Assembly: GCA_001600055.1 (NCBI GenBank)
Contig: BCIV01000012.1
Span: 62,474-126,473, forward strand
Source: Filobasidium wieringae
Lineage: Eukaryota; Basidiomycota; Tremellomycetes; Filobasidiales; Filobasidiaceae
Reading direction: 5' to 3'
Length of the DNA: 64,000 nucleotides
Shown here: positions 9,612-21,100 of the stretch, piece after piece
Layout of the letters: each line of letters starts with the position of its first letter
Numbering within the stretch: position 1 is the stretch's first letter
Position numbers and translations under genes: made by a program
Notes under the pieces: model-generated
Databases searched by the model: none
The model's input: only the letters and a program-made list of their open reading frames with translations
What the model was told of the DNA's origin: nothing

Positions 9612-11448
9612 TCATTTTGTTCTACCTAAAGCCGATTGTATACGTAGGCAAGTCTCCAGTAACTGAAGTTCCTCGTCCGCACCAGCACAGAGAGCGTAAT
9701 CAGCTTCAGCCATAGCCATTGCCGCCAAACTTTTAGGGATCGAAGGAATGAACGTGCTCGGTATGATGGCGTCATGAATCTAGCGGTGAAGACTTGATTA
9801 GCCTTTTCTCGCTTTCAAGCAATCAGAACCTGCTCACCTGTTGCAATACTTGACCTGCACTGTAACCCTGTCTTCCAATCTTCTTGACTGCTACATTCAC
9901 GCTCCGATAGCCTTCTCCGTTCTTGCTTCCAACCACGTTCAGATCGATCATCCCAGATTCCGTATCGATTCCGATAGCAGATAGCAGAGAGTTGATCACT
10001 CGATCCGGTACTACTCCTGCAATCTCATGTACTGCATGAAAGCAGATTCCATGGTCAATCATTACGCCACTGCATTTACTCCAAGGTACTTACTAGATTC
10101 CGCTGTGATAGGTGTAGGAGGGTTCTGTGCTCCATGTAGTCGTTGACCCGTTTGCATATACGTAATCGCCTTTCGCAGATCTCCACCCGACAACTCTAGA
10201 ATCAACGGTATTACCTATAGATATTCAGTCAGCTCTAAATCGCTCTTGTTAGTAAGAGGCGCCTATGTACATACACCATCGTCGATTTGGACCTTCTCAG
10301 CTTCAGCGATCATTTCCACTCGTTTCATCGTGCTCGTCGAGTCTAGTGGTTTGAATCGGAACTTGGAACATCGGGAAGCCAAAGGTTCGATAATTCTAAA
10401 ATCAAATCAAAACCCATGTTATGAGTTCAGATTCGTCGTATTTTCGACTTGAGTGAGGAACCGTGACTTGCCTCGTCACGTAATTGCAAACCAAACAGAA
10501 CCTAGTGATCTTGGAATATGTCTCCATGATCCTTCGTAACGCGCTCTGAGCATCTTGCGTCATCGAATCCGCCTCGTCCAGGATGATCAATTTGAACGGA
10601 GGTTGTGGGTAGACTTTCCCGTCTCTGGTCGAAAGGTAACGACGATCGATCGATTTAAGCGAATGGACGGAAGTCAGAAAATGAAACTAAGACTCACGAA
10701 GCAGCTCCCGTAACATGCCTAGGCGTCTCTCTTGCAAACGTCTTGATCTTTTCTCGTACCACGGAAATACCTCTCTCGTCTGAAGCGTTCAATTCTAGTA
10801 CTCTTGCACGAAACAGATCCGGTCTATCAAAATATGATTACAGATCAGTCTCATTCAAGGCTGCCAGGCATAGGTGAGAGGACATAATAGATTTACCCAA
10901 ACATCTGTCGTGCCAAAGCAAGAATCGTACCTATCATATCGAATCAATAAATCAGCTTACCGGAAACCAATCGAAACCGATCACCTCACTCACTCGTCTT
11001 CCCAGTTCCAGGTGGACCATAGAACAACATATGCGGTAACTATGCCATCAAACCAGACCTTTATCAGCCCGTCATGGTCGCTCTTCCAATCTGTCCGACG
11101 AGAACCGACCCACATTTGTACTGTTTAAAGTCTTCTTGAGAACCGCAACCGTATGTTCTTGCGAACTAACATCTTCTATCGTCTTTGGTCGATACTTCTC
11201 AACCCAAGCTGTCCGATCCCAAGTGATTCATTGCAGTCAGATTATTATCATCCACGTCCAAGCCAAGGGGTAGTCAGGTAAAACCGCAGTCATTTATTAG
11301 CCTCCGAACATCTTATCACGATATATCGACAGAAGACCGACTACTAACGTTGCTTTGCAGGATCGACCAGATGACCCGTCTGTTTGACATGATGGCCGAG
11401 CCCTAATCGAGGAGGAGGAGCTCCAGGTAGTGTAGCTTGGCCTGGCAT
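9612..11448 (-). CDS. RFC2: replication factor C subunit 2 (RFC small subunit)
   Basis: Ten minus-strand exons (11448-11349, 11208-11114, 11039-10994, 10930-10897, 10823-10698, 10624-10472, 10395-10275, 10214-10094, 10031-9838, 9779-9612) give 385 residues. Motifs in order: [19 protein letters not shown]; Walker A in [31 protein letters not shown]; Walker B with sensor in [19 protein letters not shown]; the SRC arginine-finger region in [15 protein letters not shown]; then [10 protein letters not shown] and the C-terminal collar helices. Closest in style to yeast Rfc2 / human RFC4, part of the clamp loader that opens PCNA. The N-terminal 33 residues are Gly/Pro-rich. The intron after VCNYVT uses a GC donor (gcaagt). 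Confidence 0.93.
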
Positions 11449-12014
11449 ATCGCCTGAGAGATGTGTAGGATGATAGGAGTGGATGTAAGGTAGATATCTA
11501 GTATATCTAGGATCTAAAGCTCTAGGATCTAGAGTCTTGCGAAGTTATTGAGATTCGTCGACATACGAACGGAGATCATCATTCCAAACGCGACGCGACC
11601 ACGATCTAACGCGAATCTAAATGAACCACAGCACCGCATCTCAACTGGGCAACTGGCTGCTGTTGAAGAAAGCGACTTGCACAGAACCTCGAAACGGGAC
11701 CGGCGGACCCAAGAGCTGGAACAGAACACTTGGGCGAGACAAATTCTACATTTGGTCGAAAAGGAAATAAACCCTGCATATGCCCTATATACAGCCAAAG
11801 TCCATTCCCCATTCTCATCCCTCTACCCATCCTCCTGTCCCGTCCGTAATCAATCCCGATCCAACTTGAAACAAGAACCGAACGAGTCGACCACTGTTCG
11901 GAGACAAAAGATGGGGGTCGCAAAGTCTTCTCCCGTCCCTATGGAAAACCTGCTCTATCGTCTAGCCTTTCTCCTCATCCCATTCTACCCTGATTCGGTT
12001 CCCAAAGAGTTGGT
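11449..12014. other. RFC2 promoter / RPL38 3' region
   Basis: Between two minus-strand genes. A 263-residue plus-strand open frame starts in this region and runs antisense through the RPL38 exons; it has no motifs and is rejected. No RNA gene or repeat was seen. The part next to 11448 should carry the RFC2 promoter, the part next to 12014 the RPL38 3' end. Confidence 0.6.
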
Positions 12015-12805
12015 TTACTTCTTGGAAGCCTTGGCACCAACATCCTCAACGGCCAAACCTGAAGGTTACGAGAAATCAAGTCATCAGTTCCTCTTCATCC
12101 CCAACGACCTTCACAGCACGCTCAGACTCACCAGGGGGCAAGCTCTGCCTCAACTTCTCGGCCTTCTCAGCATCCTCGAGGACGAGAGTGTACAAGTATC
12201 GGGAACACCTGATCTTGAACTTGGTCACGGTCTTTCCCTGGGCAGCGGCGGCCTTGGCCTTCTTGGAGAGACCGGCAGTGGAGGAGACAGGGGTGGAGTG
12301 GAGGAGGGTCTTCTTGACCTTGGCGGCTGTCATGGGTGAAAGTAGACAAAATTAGTAGGTGGTAGATATGCATTGAGGACAACGGGGTCGCGGGAGAAGA
12401 TTGGGTAGAAGCGGCTTCGTTATTCCAGGTCTTCTAACTGTTTCACGATCTCCTGATTCTCATCCCCCTTATCCAGCCACTTCCAACCAATTTTTCTCTC
12501 CGTCCTGTTCGTGAAAGAGACTCACACTTAGCGTCCTTCCTCCTGGCGATCTCCAAGAACTTCTTGATGTCGGTGACCTGCTTGGGCTATTATATTCAAC
12601 AATTCATTCGAGTTATCGTGCGTATTCAGCGATTTGATGCGGTTTATTCGTTTAATGTTCGAGATGATGGGCGGATGATCGAGGTGATGGGCGGATGATA
12701 TTGGGAAAGGAGCATGATTGCAAAGTAATTGAAGAAACGTGAAATTATCAGTCCCAGACCCCTTGAACGGTTGCACCTAGTTCCACCTCCGACGGTACGC
12801 ACCAT
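12015..12805 (-). CDS. RPL38: 60S ribosomal protein L38 (eL38)
   Basis: Four coding exons (12805-12803, 12586-12526, 12326-12132, 12058-12015) give 100 residues. The first exon holds only the ATG. Next come [20 protein letters not shown], the core [18 protein letters not shown] and KLRQSLPPG, then [13 protein letters not shown] encoded in a short last exon. That last exon is easily missed because the reading frame continues through the 73-nt intron. The protein is about 20-25 residues longer than usual because of an Ala/Lys-rich insert ([12 protein letters not shown]) after SAKVKK. It is a small subunit-surface protein of the 60S ribosome. It diverges from RPL8 over about 500 bp. Confidence 0.93.
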
Positions 12806-13303
12806 TTTGAAGAGCTTTTCCTTGACCGATTTTCTTGGGTGTTTGCCGAAAAGAGAAGGGTGAACCGAAAGAAGAGACGGGCGAGGGTAAGGGTACGATA
12901 CGATTGAGCACGACTTGAGCTTGGGAGGTCGATTCTGCCTGGACTGGCTGGGGTTGGCTGAGCGCTGAGGCCTGGGCGGGAGAGAGCGCGGTTGCAGGTT
13001 TGGCTGAGGAGAACGTGTGAGTGGTGACAGAAGGAAGCGCGTGCTGGCTTTGGGAAGTAAGGTGGAGGTCGAACACCGGTTAAGCGCGAGGGAAAGGAGA
13101 AACTTTTGGTAGAGAGACGTGAGAAAGCGTTCTCGGAGATAAAACAGAGACTGCCCGCTGACCGTCCTCTCGCTCTCACTCACACTCTTTCACACCTCGT
13201 TACCTTCAACAACCTCAATCACATCGCGTCTCCTTGACCTCTCCCTTCGAGTCACTATCCACATCACCTCCAACACCCACCAAAAGACCAACAGATAGTC
13301 ATC
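12806..13303. promoter_or_regulatory. divergent RPL38 / RPL8 promoter region
   Basis: The 498 bp between the two ATG codons must serve both ribosomal protein genes. It contains GCGCTGAG (12962-12969) followed three bases later by TGGGCGGGA (12973-12981); both elements recur between RPL12 and RACK1. A polypyrimidine run precedes the RPL8 start. The factor that binds is not known; the role is inferred from recurrence only. Confidence 0.5.
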
Positions 13304-15029
13304 ATGGTACGTCGCACTTGTGCGATTTCCAACCTCTTGTCTTCGGTCCTGGTTCGCTTCGCCTCTTCATGGGAATAAACGCTAGGGCGAATCGAGATTT
13401 GTTTTTTTCGATTGAAGGATTAAACGAAGAGAGACGAATAGGGGGGATCGCTTTGTCAGGTCGACACATGACCTGCTTGGAACGGGTGGTTGAGATCAGG
13501 ATAGATCGTTTGCTGCGTTGGTGAATCAACCAGTTTTCAGTCCAACTTAGTTTCAACCACTCGAAGAATCAGAGACTTCGATCTCTACTCTGCTTCTCAG
13601 CAGGACAAGCGACCGCGATAGCGAGTCTAGTACAGGAATTGGTGATGCAGGGTGATTCCTCATCCGCCTTTCCTTCCTCCTCCCTCTCTTCCCCTTCTTC
13701 CCCTCATTGATCGCTTTATTGCGCAATGTAATTGGCCGAGTTCCTCAACTTCGGTTGAGGTTCTCTAGAGCTCCAAGTTTCAAACTTGCGAACCGGGATC
13801 CGTTAGCAGAGGAAAGAAATCGACTAGATTGAAGTGGAAGAAGAATCACGAACTGATTTCTCTCCCTTTTTTTCTGTCGTCTTTTCTTTTTCGCTTCGGT
13901 TCTGCTCGATGATCTGTGCCACCCTTTCGATCGCTATGATTTGAATTGGGATTTTTCTTTGTTTAGCCCAAGGCCGCTAAAGGAAAGAAGGTTGCTCCCG
14001 CTCCTTGTAAGCTCTTCTCGTCAGGCCTGGTCAGAAGGACAAATTGACTCATCATCTTAATCTCCTTTAGACACCGCTGGAGGAAAGTCCAAGAAGCCTG
14101 CTCAGAACCCTTTGTTCGAGAAGAAGTCTAGGTCTTTCGGAATTGGTACGTCGGTTCTCGTTTGTTTGACGTTTGAACTGGACTCTAAACGCACTCTCCT
14201 TGTAGGTGGAGACCTCCCCCCCAAGGCTGACTTGACCCGATTCGTCAAGTGGCCCGAGTACGTTAGGTTGCAGAGGCAGAAGGTCATCCTCAACCAGAGG
14301 TTGAAGGTTAGTTAGTTGCGATAGGCCACACTAGCAACATATGTTGACTGTTTCGCTTGTTCGACAATCAGGTTCCCCCTGCTATTGCCCAGTTCGGTAA
14401 CACCTTGGACAAGAACACCGCTACTCAGCTCTTCCAGCTCTTGAACAAGTACAGGCCCGAGTCCGTCCAGGAGAAGAAGGCCCGTCTCCTCAAGGAGGCC
14501 GAGTCCAAGACCGCCGAGGGTGAATCCGCCACCACCAAGGACTCCAAGAAGCCCCTTTTCGCCAAGTACGGTTTGAACCACTGTGTCGCCCTCATCGAGG
14601 CCAAGAAGGCTTCTTTGGTAGTCATTGCTGACGACGTCGACCCTATCGAGTTGGTCGTCTTCTTGCCCGCTCTTTGCAGGAAGGTGAGTTATCGACCGCT
14701 GCCGGTAGCGAGTTGAATCCCGGCTGATGTCAAATGATTTTGCTCTGCAGATGGGTGTCCCTTACGTCATCGTCAAGAACAAGGCTCGTCTCGGAACAGT
14801 CGTTCACAAGAAGACCGCTGCCGTCGTCACCCTCCAGGATGTCCGATCCGAGGACAACCAGGCTCTCTCTACCCTCGTCCAGGCCGCCAAGTCCAACTTC
14901 GGCGACAAGTACGAGGATGCCAGGAGGCACTGGGGTGGTGGTATTCGTGGTAACAAGTCCCTCGCCAAGCTCAGGAAGAGGGCCAAGGCCGCCGGTCAGT
15001 CCGCCAACACCGTCTCCACCACCCTCTAA
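13304..15029 (+). CDS. RPL8: 60S ribosomal protein L8 (eL8, human L7a)
   Basis: Six coding exons (13304-13306, 13967-14006, 14071-14145, 14206-14306, 14372-14683, 14751-15029) give 269 residues, the usual length. The first exon is only the ATG, followed by a 660-nt intron. Motifs include [47 protein letters not shown], the L7Ae-type [16 protein letters not shown] and [14 protein letters not shown]. It is an rRNA-binding protein of the large subunit. The long first intron contains a hairpin with a cUUCGg loop (13738-13765). In human the equivalent gene hosts U24; here U24 is instead in RACK1. Confidence 0.97.
13738..13765 (+). repeat. cUUCGg hairpin in RPL8 intron 1
   Basis: Sense-strand stem cctcaac / gttgagg (13743-13749, 13754-13760) closes a ttcg loop with a C-G pair, the classic ultra-stable tetraloop. 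The outer GAG/CTC pairs extend it across a symmetric TT/TT internal loop. It sits in the 660-nt first intron of RPL8. It may be part of an intronic RNA or affect splicing; I could not assign it to a snoRNA class. Confidence 0.6.
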
Positions 15030-15556
15030 GCTTTTGCTTCGAGTTGATGATGGATCGATGATGTCTGGACGGAGGGTCGGGTGTGATGTAGTCAAGAGTC
15101 ATTTGATTGGATCATGTGATGCCCCCCTACGAGTTTTGTTTCGCTTGTGGTCATTTCGCTTGCTCGCCTGGACCGGGTCGAGTTGTTGTTACGATTAATT
15201 GATTCTGGGAACTTGAGTGGCTTTCTCTGAGGTTTCGTTTCCAAGAGTTTCAGGTTGCCGCCCACTGAAACTGTCTACTCGCACACTAGTAGGCGCATAG
15301 AGAATTGCGCTTTTGCATGACATGTGACCGTGTTCACTCTCTGCGGGCCTCCACTTGAATCTCAGTAAATTCGCTTTCTCACGTGTTCACCTTGTTTCTT
15401 AACTCTGCTCTGTCTCTTGCGAATTCCTACGGACGCTGGCACACCTCGCATCACCAACCTCAACTTTTAGTATTCATCGTCCTAGCTCACCCTTGCGCCA
15501 TCGCCTCGTGCTGGACCTTATACTTGTTCTTTATAAACTAGAATAGATCAGACGAA
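15030..15556. other. RPL8 3' region and EGD1 promoter
   Basis: No coding signal. One plus-strand open frame runs on from RPL8 out of phase and is Ser/Arg-rich without motifs. The region should contain the RPL8 3' end and the EGD1 promoter; I see no GCGCTGAG element here, unlike at the ribosomal protein genes. Confidence 0.6.
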
Positions 15557-16598
15557 ATGAGCGCTCCTGCTTTTGATCCTTCCAAGCTCGCCAAGCTCCA
15601 GGCTGCCAGGATTGGTTAGTCTTTTTCATCACTTTCGAATTTGGGGTTTGAGATGAGACGGATGGGACCAGACGAGATCAAGTGGATGGAAGGGATGGAG
15701 GAGATTCGAAGTTGGAGATTGGAACGAGATGAGGATCAAGGGACATTGAACAGAGAGCTGATTGACTTGAATTCTTTTTATGGTTGGATTCTTGCTCGTG
15801 ATGGACTTTGGATTGGATCGAACCCCTTACTTTGTTCAACAATTGGAATGCTCCTGCTCTGTCATCTATCGATCTCATCCCACGTTCACTCCTCTTGCAA
15901 CTACGAACATGAATCATCGCAAATAACAGGTGGTAAAGGTACCCCTCGACGAAAGCAGGTCAAGAAGTCCTCTGCCTCTGCTGCCGGTGACGACCGAAAG
16001 CTTCAGGCTGCTTTGCACAAGATGAACGTCCAGCCCGTCACTGGAGTAGAGGAGGTTAACATGTTCAAGGAGGATGGAAACGTTTTGCACTTCAACGCTC
16101 CCAAGGGTGAGTTGGCGTGGCTTTTTATGATTGGGTTGGGCTGGAGCGGTCGTCGCGGTGCAAGATGATGAAGAGGGGGTTTGCTTGTACGGAGGGACTG
16201 CCTGAAAAAGACGAAGGGACTGCTATGACCCCTCCACCCAGCCCACGGGTTATCAATTATTTCTGAAGAACCTTGACTGACCATGATTTATAGTTCACGC
16301 CGACCTCCCCTCCAACACCATGGCCATCTACGGAAACGGCCAGGACAAGGACCTTACTGAACTCGTCCCCGGTATCCTCAACCAGCTCGGACCCGACTCC
16401 CTCGCTTCTCTCCGTAAACTAGCCGAGTCTTACCAAAACCTCACCGCCCGACAAAACGCCGAGAAGAAGGCCGCTGGAGGTGATGCCGAGGGTGACGTCG
16501 AGGAGGCCGACGATGTACCTGATTTGGTGGAGAACTTTGACGATGTCGAGGAGGCCGATGGAAAGAAGGAGGAGGCCAAGTTGGAGGAGTTGGCTTAA
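15557..16598 (+). CDS. EGD1: nascent polypeptide-associated complex beta subunit
   Basis: Three exons (15557-15614, 15930-16106, 16294-16598) give 179 residues. After the N-terminal [18 protein letters not shown] comes the ribosome-contact motif RRKQVKK, then the NAC domain with [18 protein letters not shown] and [20 protein letters not shown]. The acidic C-terminal tail is typical of fungal NAC-beta. The protein pairs with NAC-alpha at the ribosomal exit tunnel and shields nascent chains from the wrong targeting machinery. Intron 1 is 315 nt; I looked for C/D boxes there and found no good pair. Confidence 0.95.
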
Positions 16599-18132
16599 AG
16601 CGTCAAAAGGTCGAGATGGATTGGGGTTGCATCGATGGAACGGAAGGAGGGGTGAACAGAAAACCGTAATGAACATCGTTTTCGGACCAAGATGACTTAT
16701 GAATTTCATACGAACACGTCTGACGATGAAAGTCCGATGACTTGAACGCTCGAAGTCAAGTTATGGTCTGGCTCCTAATTCTTCTTGAGCGATATACCTC
16801 CTGTCCATAGCGTTGGAGGAGAGAACGTCCAATAAACTGATGTACTTCCTCTACAAGCCACGTACGACGTATGCGACGTAATTCATTGAGCATGGTGACA
16901 TATATAGGCAATGTGTTCCGGCATCTCCAACTGGGTTGATCCTGCCATCAGAAGTTCTCTCTCCTCAAGGTCCTTGATCAAGGCAATGGCTCCATATAGA
17001 TGGGGAGATTGTGCGTCGCTCCTTGCGTCGATTGGAGTCTCGCTCAAGGTCTTAAACAAGCGGAAGACGACAACAGGCTTATAGTGAAAGAGTCCCTCAG
17101 TTTCTTGCAATCCAAGGGACTGTACTCGTATATTTTGGCTTTTGACGCTCGCATCTTTTGACTCGCTAAGATAAGTCAGCCGTGGATCGCCTAGTCTAAA
17201 GATCCTTATAGTCACAGTCACGCTGTGCTTATGGATCATGTGGAAATCTCAGATGGACTGTCTAGATTCAAATCCGGCAACCTTCACGGCAACGTGCTCG
17301 TACGCTCGAGGGGACAGGATTTTCCGAGGATATTGAGCTCGTTTCGCCAACATGGTGTCCTTTCCTCTTATACGTCATCACTCTAATCTGGTAACACCAT
17401 AACAATCTTGGAATGACATCGGTTCAAGATGTGATTGCCTTTGGCTGAATGAATAAACCAAGCCTCAGCTTCTTTCTTGTATGCTTGGATTTCTCTTAAC
17501 AGCCTCGGGTAGCCTTATAATCATACAGCCTGACCATTTAGGAATTATTACGAGAGGATCTACCAAAGTTCAGACAATGACACCCATCATACGAACAGGA
17601 TGGCACGGCTAGGGGGTGCAGAAAGGCGACAGGTCCTATCATATTAAGAAAGTAGCGACTCAGCTTTTTGCCAGGTCTCTAATGCTCGAAATGCTCCCTT
17701 CTCTATCCATCCTATCATGAACCTCTGAACTGTCCGCTTTACATCATCACTCACCCGCCGAGGAAGCCTGATGGACCTTCGGGAGCCGGTGGCAGTAGCC
17801 ATCTCAAGCCAAGGCTGATCAAAATTCTCCATTAAGAGAGGTCCTATTACAACGAGAGGTATGGGCCGATCAAATCTAGAATTACCATGGCTAGAGATTG
17901 CTCTGATATGGTAGTGGGAGATGAATAAGACTCAAGGATCGTTCAAGGTTTTGTTCAAGGTGAAACACGAATTTCCAAGTTCCAAATCGTAAACAAACGT
18001 AAATATCTAAAGTCAAAATCGCTCAACCGTCAGATAATCGTCATCTAATTCTCTCAAACTGGCATTGAACACCATATAATCACCTCGTACTCCTCTTAGA
18101 CCTCTTAGTGGTTGTTACTGAGGTCAGCGAAG
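16599..18132. other. 1.5-kb region with weak coding signal
   Basis: Between EGD1 and RRN7. Two minus-strand open frames (16883-17239 and 17644-17832) look mildly coding and are described separately or in the findings. The rest is AT-richer, with no repeat, tRNA or known domain. A GATTCAAATCC-like string near 17270 resembles a tRNA T-arm, but no cloverleaf can be built around it. Confidence 0.5.
16883..17353 (-). CDS. possible small gene, unknown
   Basis: A minus-strand frame of 118 codons ends at 16883 and could be extended with an upstream exon starting ATG at 17353 (MLAKRAQYPRKILSPR...) over a 54-nt intron with a weak gttgcc donor. The body (VTVTIRIFRLGDPRLTYL, HYKPVVVFRLFKTL, ALIKDLEERELLMAG) has a protein-like pattern of beta then helix, but no recognised family. 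Another frame at 17644-17832, beginning MENFDQPWLEMATATG, could be an upstream exon of the same gene. Could equally be chance. Confidence 0.3.
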
Positions 18133-21100
18133 ATGCCCAGGCCATGCACTGTCTGCGGTTCTCGAAGGTGGAGGAGAACGGGAGGTGTAGTGACCTGCGA
18201 GGAGGGGCATGTTTTACAGGTTAGCCTTGATGTCAGCTCGCGAAAGCACTTGATCCTCATATGGCATTATCTGGTAGGGGTTCAGACAGGAGGAAAACAC
18301 GATCACTGACCCTAGTCGACACCAAATGATACAGAGGAGACTGAAGAAGGCAAAACGACGTAAACGAAGACGAGAGGTGGGAGAGAAAGACCCGGAAGGT
18401 ACTATTGGTGCTGCAGGCCTGCCTCAGTATACGAAGCTAATCCTTGTTATGACAGTATATGAGGGGGAGGCGAAACAGTACCTCAAACTGGAAATGCTGC
18501 AATTGATGTTGAGACACCAATTGGTGGCTGTTCAAAAAGCTTGGGGAATCTCCAAGGAGATAGAGGTAAGCGCCGCAGCTCAACCTCTTATCGCCTGACT
18601 GACTCAATCATCTCGCCCTGTGACAGATAATCGCTCGAGACCTCTGGATCTTGACATTAGAAACATACCCTACCCCGCTTCCTCCTATCCCTCGTAACCA
18701 TGAAGACGAAGAACCAGAAGCCGGACCTTCCAAGCCAAAACCTTCTTACCCCTCCGGATCTGCCTCTCAACCACTCCCTTCCAAACACGACGAACTCGTC
18801 AAGAAACAACGAGCAAAGATCGTTCCTGGGCCGGGGAAACGAATGGGTCGGCCCAAGGGGGCTAAGGATTCTCAGCCTCGACGTATGAAACGGGCTAACG
18901 GTACAGAAGCTCCAGTTCAAGATGTGCAGGACAAACCGAAGATTATTAAAAAGAGGAAGAGGGTACAGATTCAAGCTCCGGATAAGAAAAAGGACGAGAA
19001 CGAAGATGTCGATATGGATGCCTCGAGTGAAGGTCCTATGGACGATTCGGACGCGACTATCGAGGAGGACGATGCTTGGGATGGAGATGAAAGCGAGAAG
19101 GAGGAAGAAACGTACGCATACCGAGACGAGAAGCATTATGATGAGGATGAAAGGGAAATGGATAAAGACGAATACGAATACGATGAAGAGGATGAAGGGT
19201 TAGATTCTGATATCCTAGAACGTCTCTCGGCGGACGACTCGGATTCCCTCTCTTCCACCAGCTCAAACGAATCCGAACTGCCAGAAAACCAATACAAAGT
19301 CTATCTTGCAAACGGAGGCTATCGGATAGCAGATAGAACCAAACCAGGGAAATTCTTATCCGCATCCGGATACGCTTATGGGACGAGAAAAGATACGGCT
19401 TTGATGAAATGGAGGTTTGGTGCGAGACCGGCAGCATCGGCCATCAAAGCAGATACCGTTCTTCAGATCCTGTTGCTGAGCTTGTGGATGATGAGGATCC
19501 CAGTTATGATGATGGACATCATGCGGTAATTATCGTTACTGCTCTTTGCTCGTGAATCGATGCTGAGATAGACTTGACAGTGCGGTAGAAGATGGAACGA
19601 TTCCTTACATCGAATTCGGTCGCTCAAAGTTTATACCCGAAGCTATCAGGCCTCATTTGAGTCGAGATATGATGTCGGGCGGAACATGGGCAAAGGTACC
19701 ACTTGACCTAAATTATCATCAGGTATATAGCTGATTATTGGTCGAATAGAGAGCACCGTCGGTTAGCGTTCAGCTCAAAAGTCTGGTTAACTTTGTGGAT
19801 GATTTAGGATACCGCCATGGCGTCAGAATACCAGAAGTGAACTCGGCTCCCATTCTTTGGCGGTTGGTCTGCCTTCTCGGGGGAAGTCGTAAGTCGGCTT
19901 GTGACAACAGCATGGTTTGCGATATCTGCTGATCCTGCTTCTCGAAATAGCTGTCATCTATATCACAGCGTATCATATCCTACAAACGAGTAAGATGTCG
20001 CTGACCATCTCAAGACCGGCTCATTATGTTCGGCACAAACAAGGAGAAAAAGCCTCTAATAAGGAGGAAGAGAGATCACGAACTCCCGAGGAACAGGACA
20101 TCGTAACCACGGATACAGAAGGTTTCGTGACCGAAACAGATGGATTCACGACTGAGAATGAATCCGGACATAGGGAGAAGGTCGGGGCAAAGAGATGGAG
20201 AGGCCCAAAACGAAGGGACGGGATGGCAAATCTTGTCGAAGTCAGGTTATTGGGCGCAGTGATTGTGGCTTTCAAATTGATCTACGGGTTAGACGAGATC
20301 GAAAGGTAAGTCATGCTTCTTACGCGGATTTGCTCCTTCTCGCTGACACCGGTTCATGCCTTTAGAGTACCTGTCTCACCTTCAGACCTATCAATCGGAC
20401 TGCCAGCTGCTCAAGCTTGGACTGCTGAAGTCAGAAAGAAAGTGGAATCTGGCTGGTTCAAGGCTGGTTCGGTCGAGCTGCAACCTATGTAAGCTTGTCC
20501 ATTCCAAGCTGATACTATATCACGCTAACCCAGGATGTAGTGATTTCCTTCGTTCACGGGATGAGGATGTGGAAGACTTCCTCGCTAGAGCTGAGCAGCT
20601 TCTGTTATCAAGCCGGACCCTACCTCCCGGTAAGCGCCTGTATTACTATATGACAAGCCTTATTTATCGACTCAGTTTCATATGTGCTTAGCTATGGAAA
20701 GCGCCGCAGCCATGTTCCCTCTCGAAGCCCATCCCAATTATTCGAGATTGCAAGGAGAAACAGCACGGGCGATACGTGGATGGCAGCCGTTCCTTTCCAC
20801 TTGTGCAAGGATCCAAGCACCTGTTCTGGGTGAATATCCTACGGGACCAACAATGCCAATAGGGGCAAGAATTTTGCAGTACATCAAAAGCAAGAGACTG
20901 GTCCGATCTCTAGACCAGATTCGCATGCCAACCAGCCTGGAACCGATCGTCATGGCTGCTGTGCACATCACTGGGGTGACCCAATACGACATCATAGCTC
21001 AGATATCAGCGATAGAGAATTGGTTGCGCAGACCTCCAAAGGGTGGCCTGGAGCAAGAGAAATCTGCCCCAGTGAATGCATTTCAGATACATCGGGATCG

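Noticed and set aside
11548..12339. 263-residue plus-strand open frame antisense to RPL38
   Set aside because: It lies opposite highly conserved RPL38 exons, has no motif, and its length follows from the biased codon use of the ribosomal gene.
15615..15929. possible snoRNA in EGD1 intron 1
   Set aside because: Only a weak gatgag and a ctga too close together; no C/D pairing stem and no guide I can relate to rRNA.
15641..16168. 175-residue plus-strand frame in EGD1
   Set aside because: It is intron read-through plus exon 2; only the exon 2 part matches NAC-beta.
17262..17285. tRNA T-arm-like GATTCAAATCC string
   Set aside because: No acceptor stem, D-arm or anticodon arm can be arranged around it on either strand.
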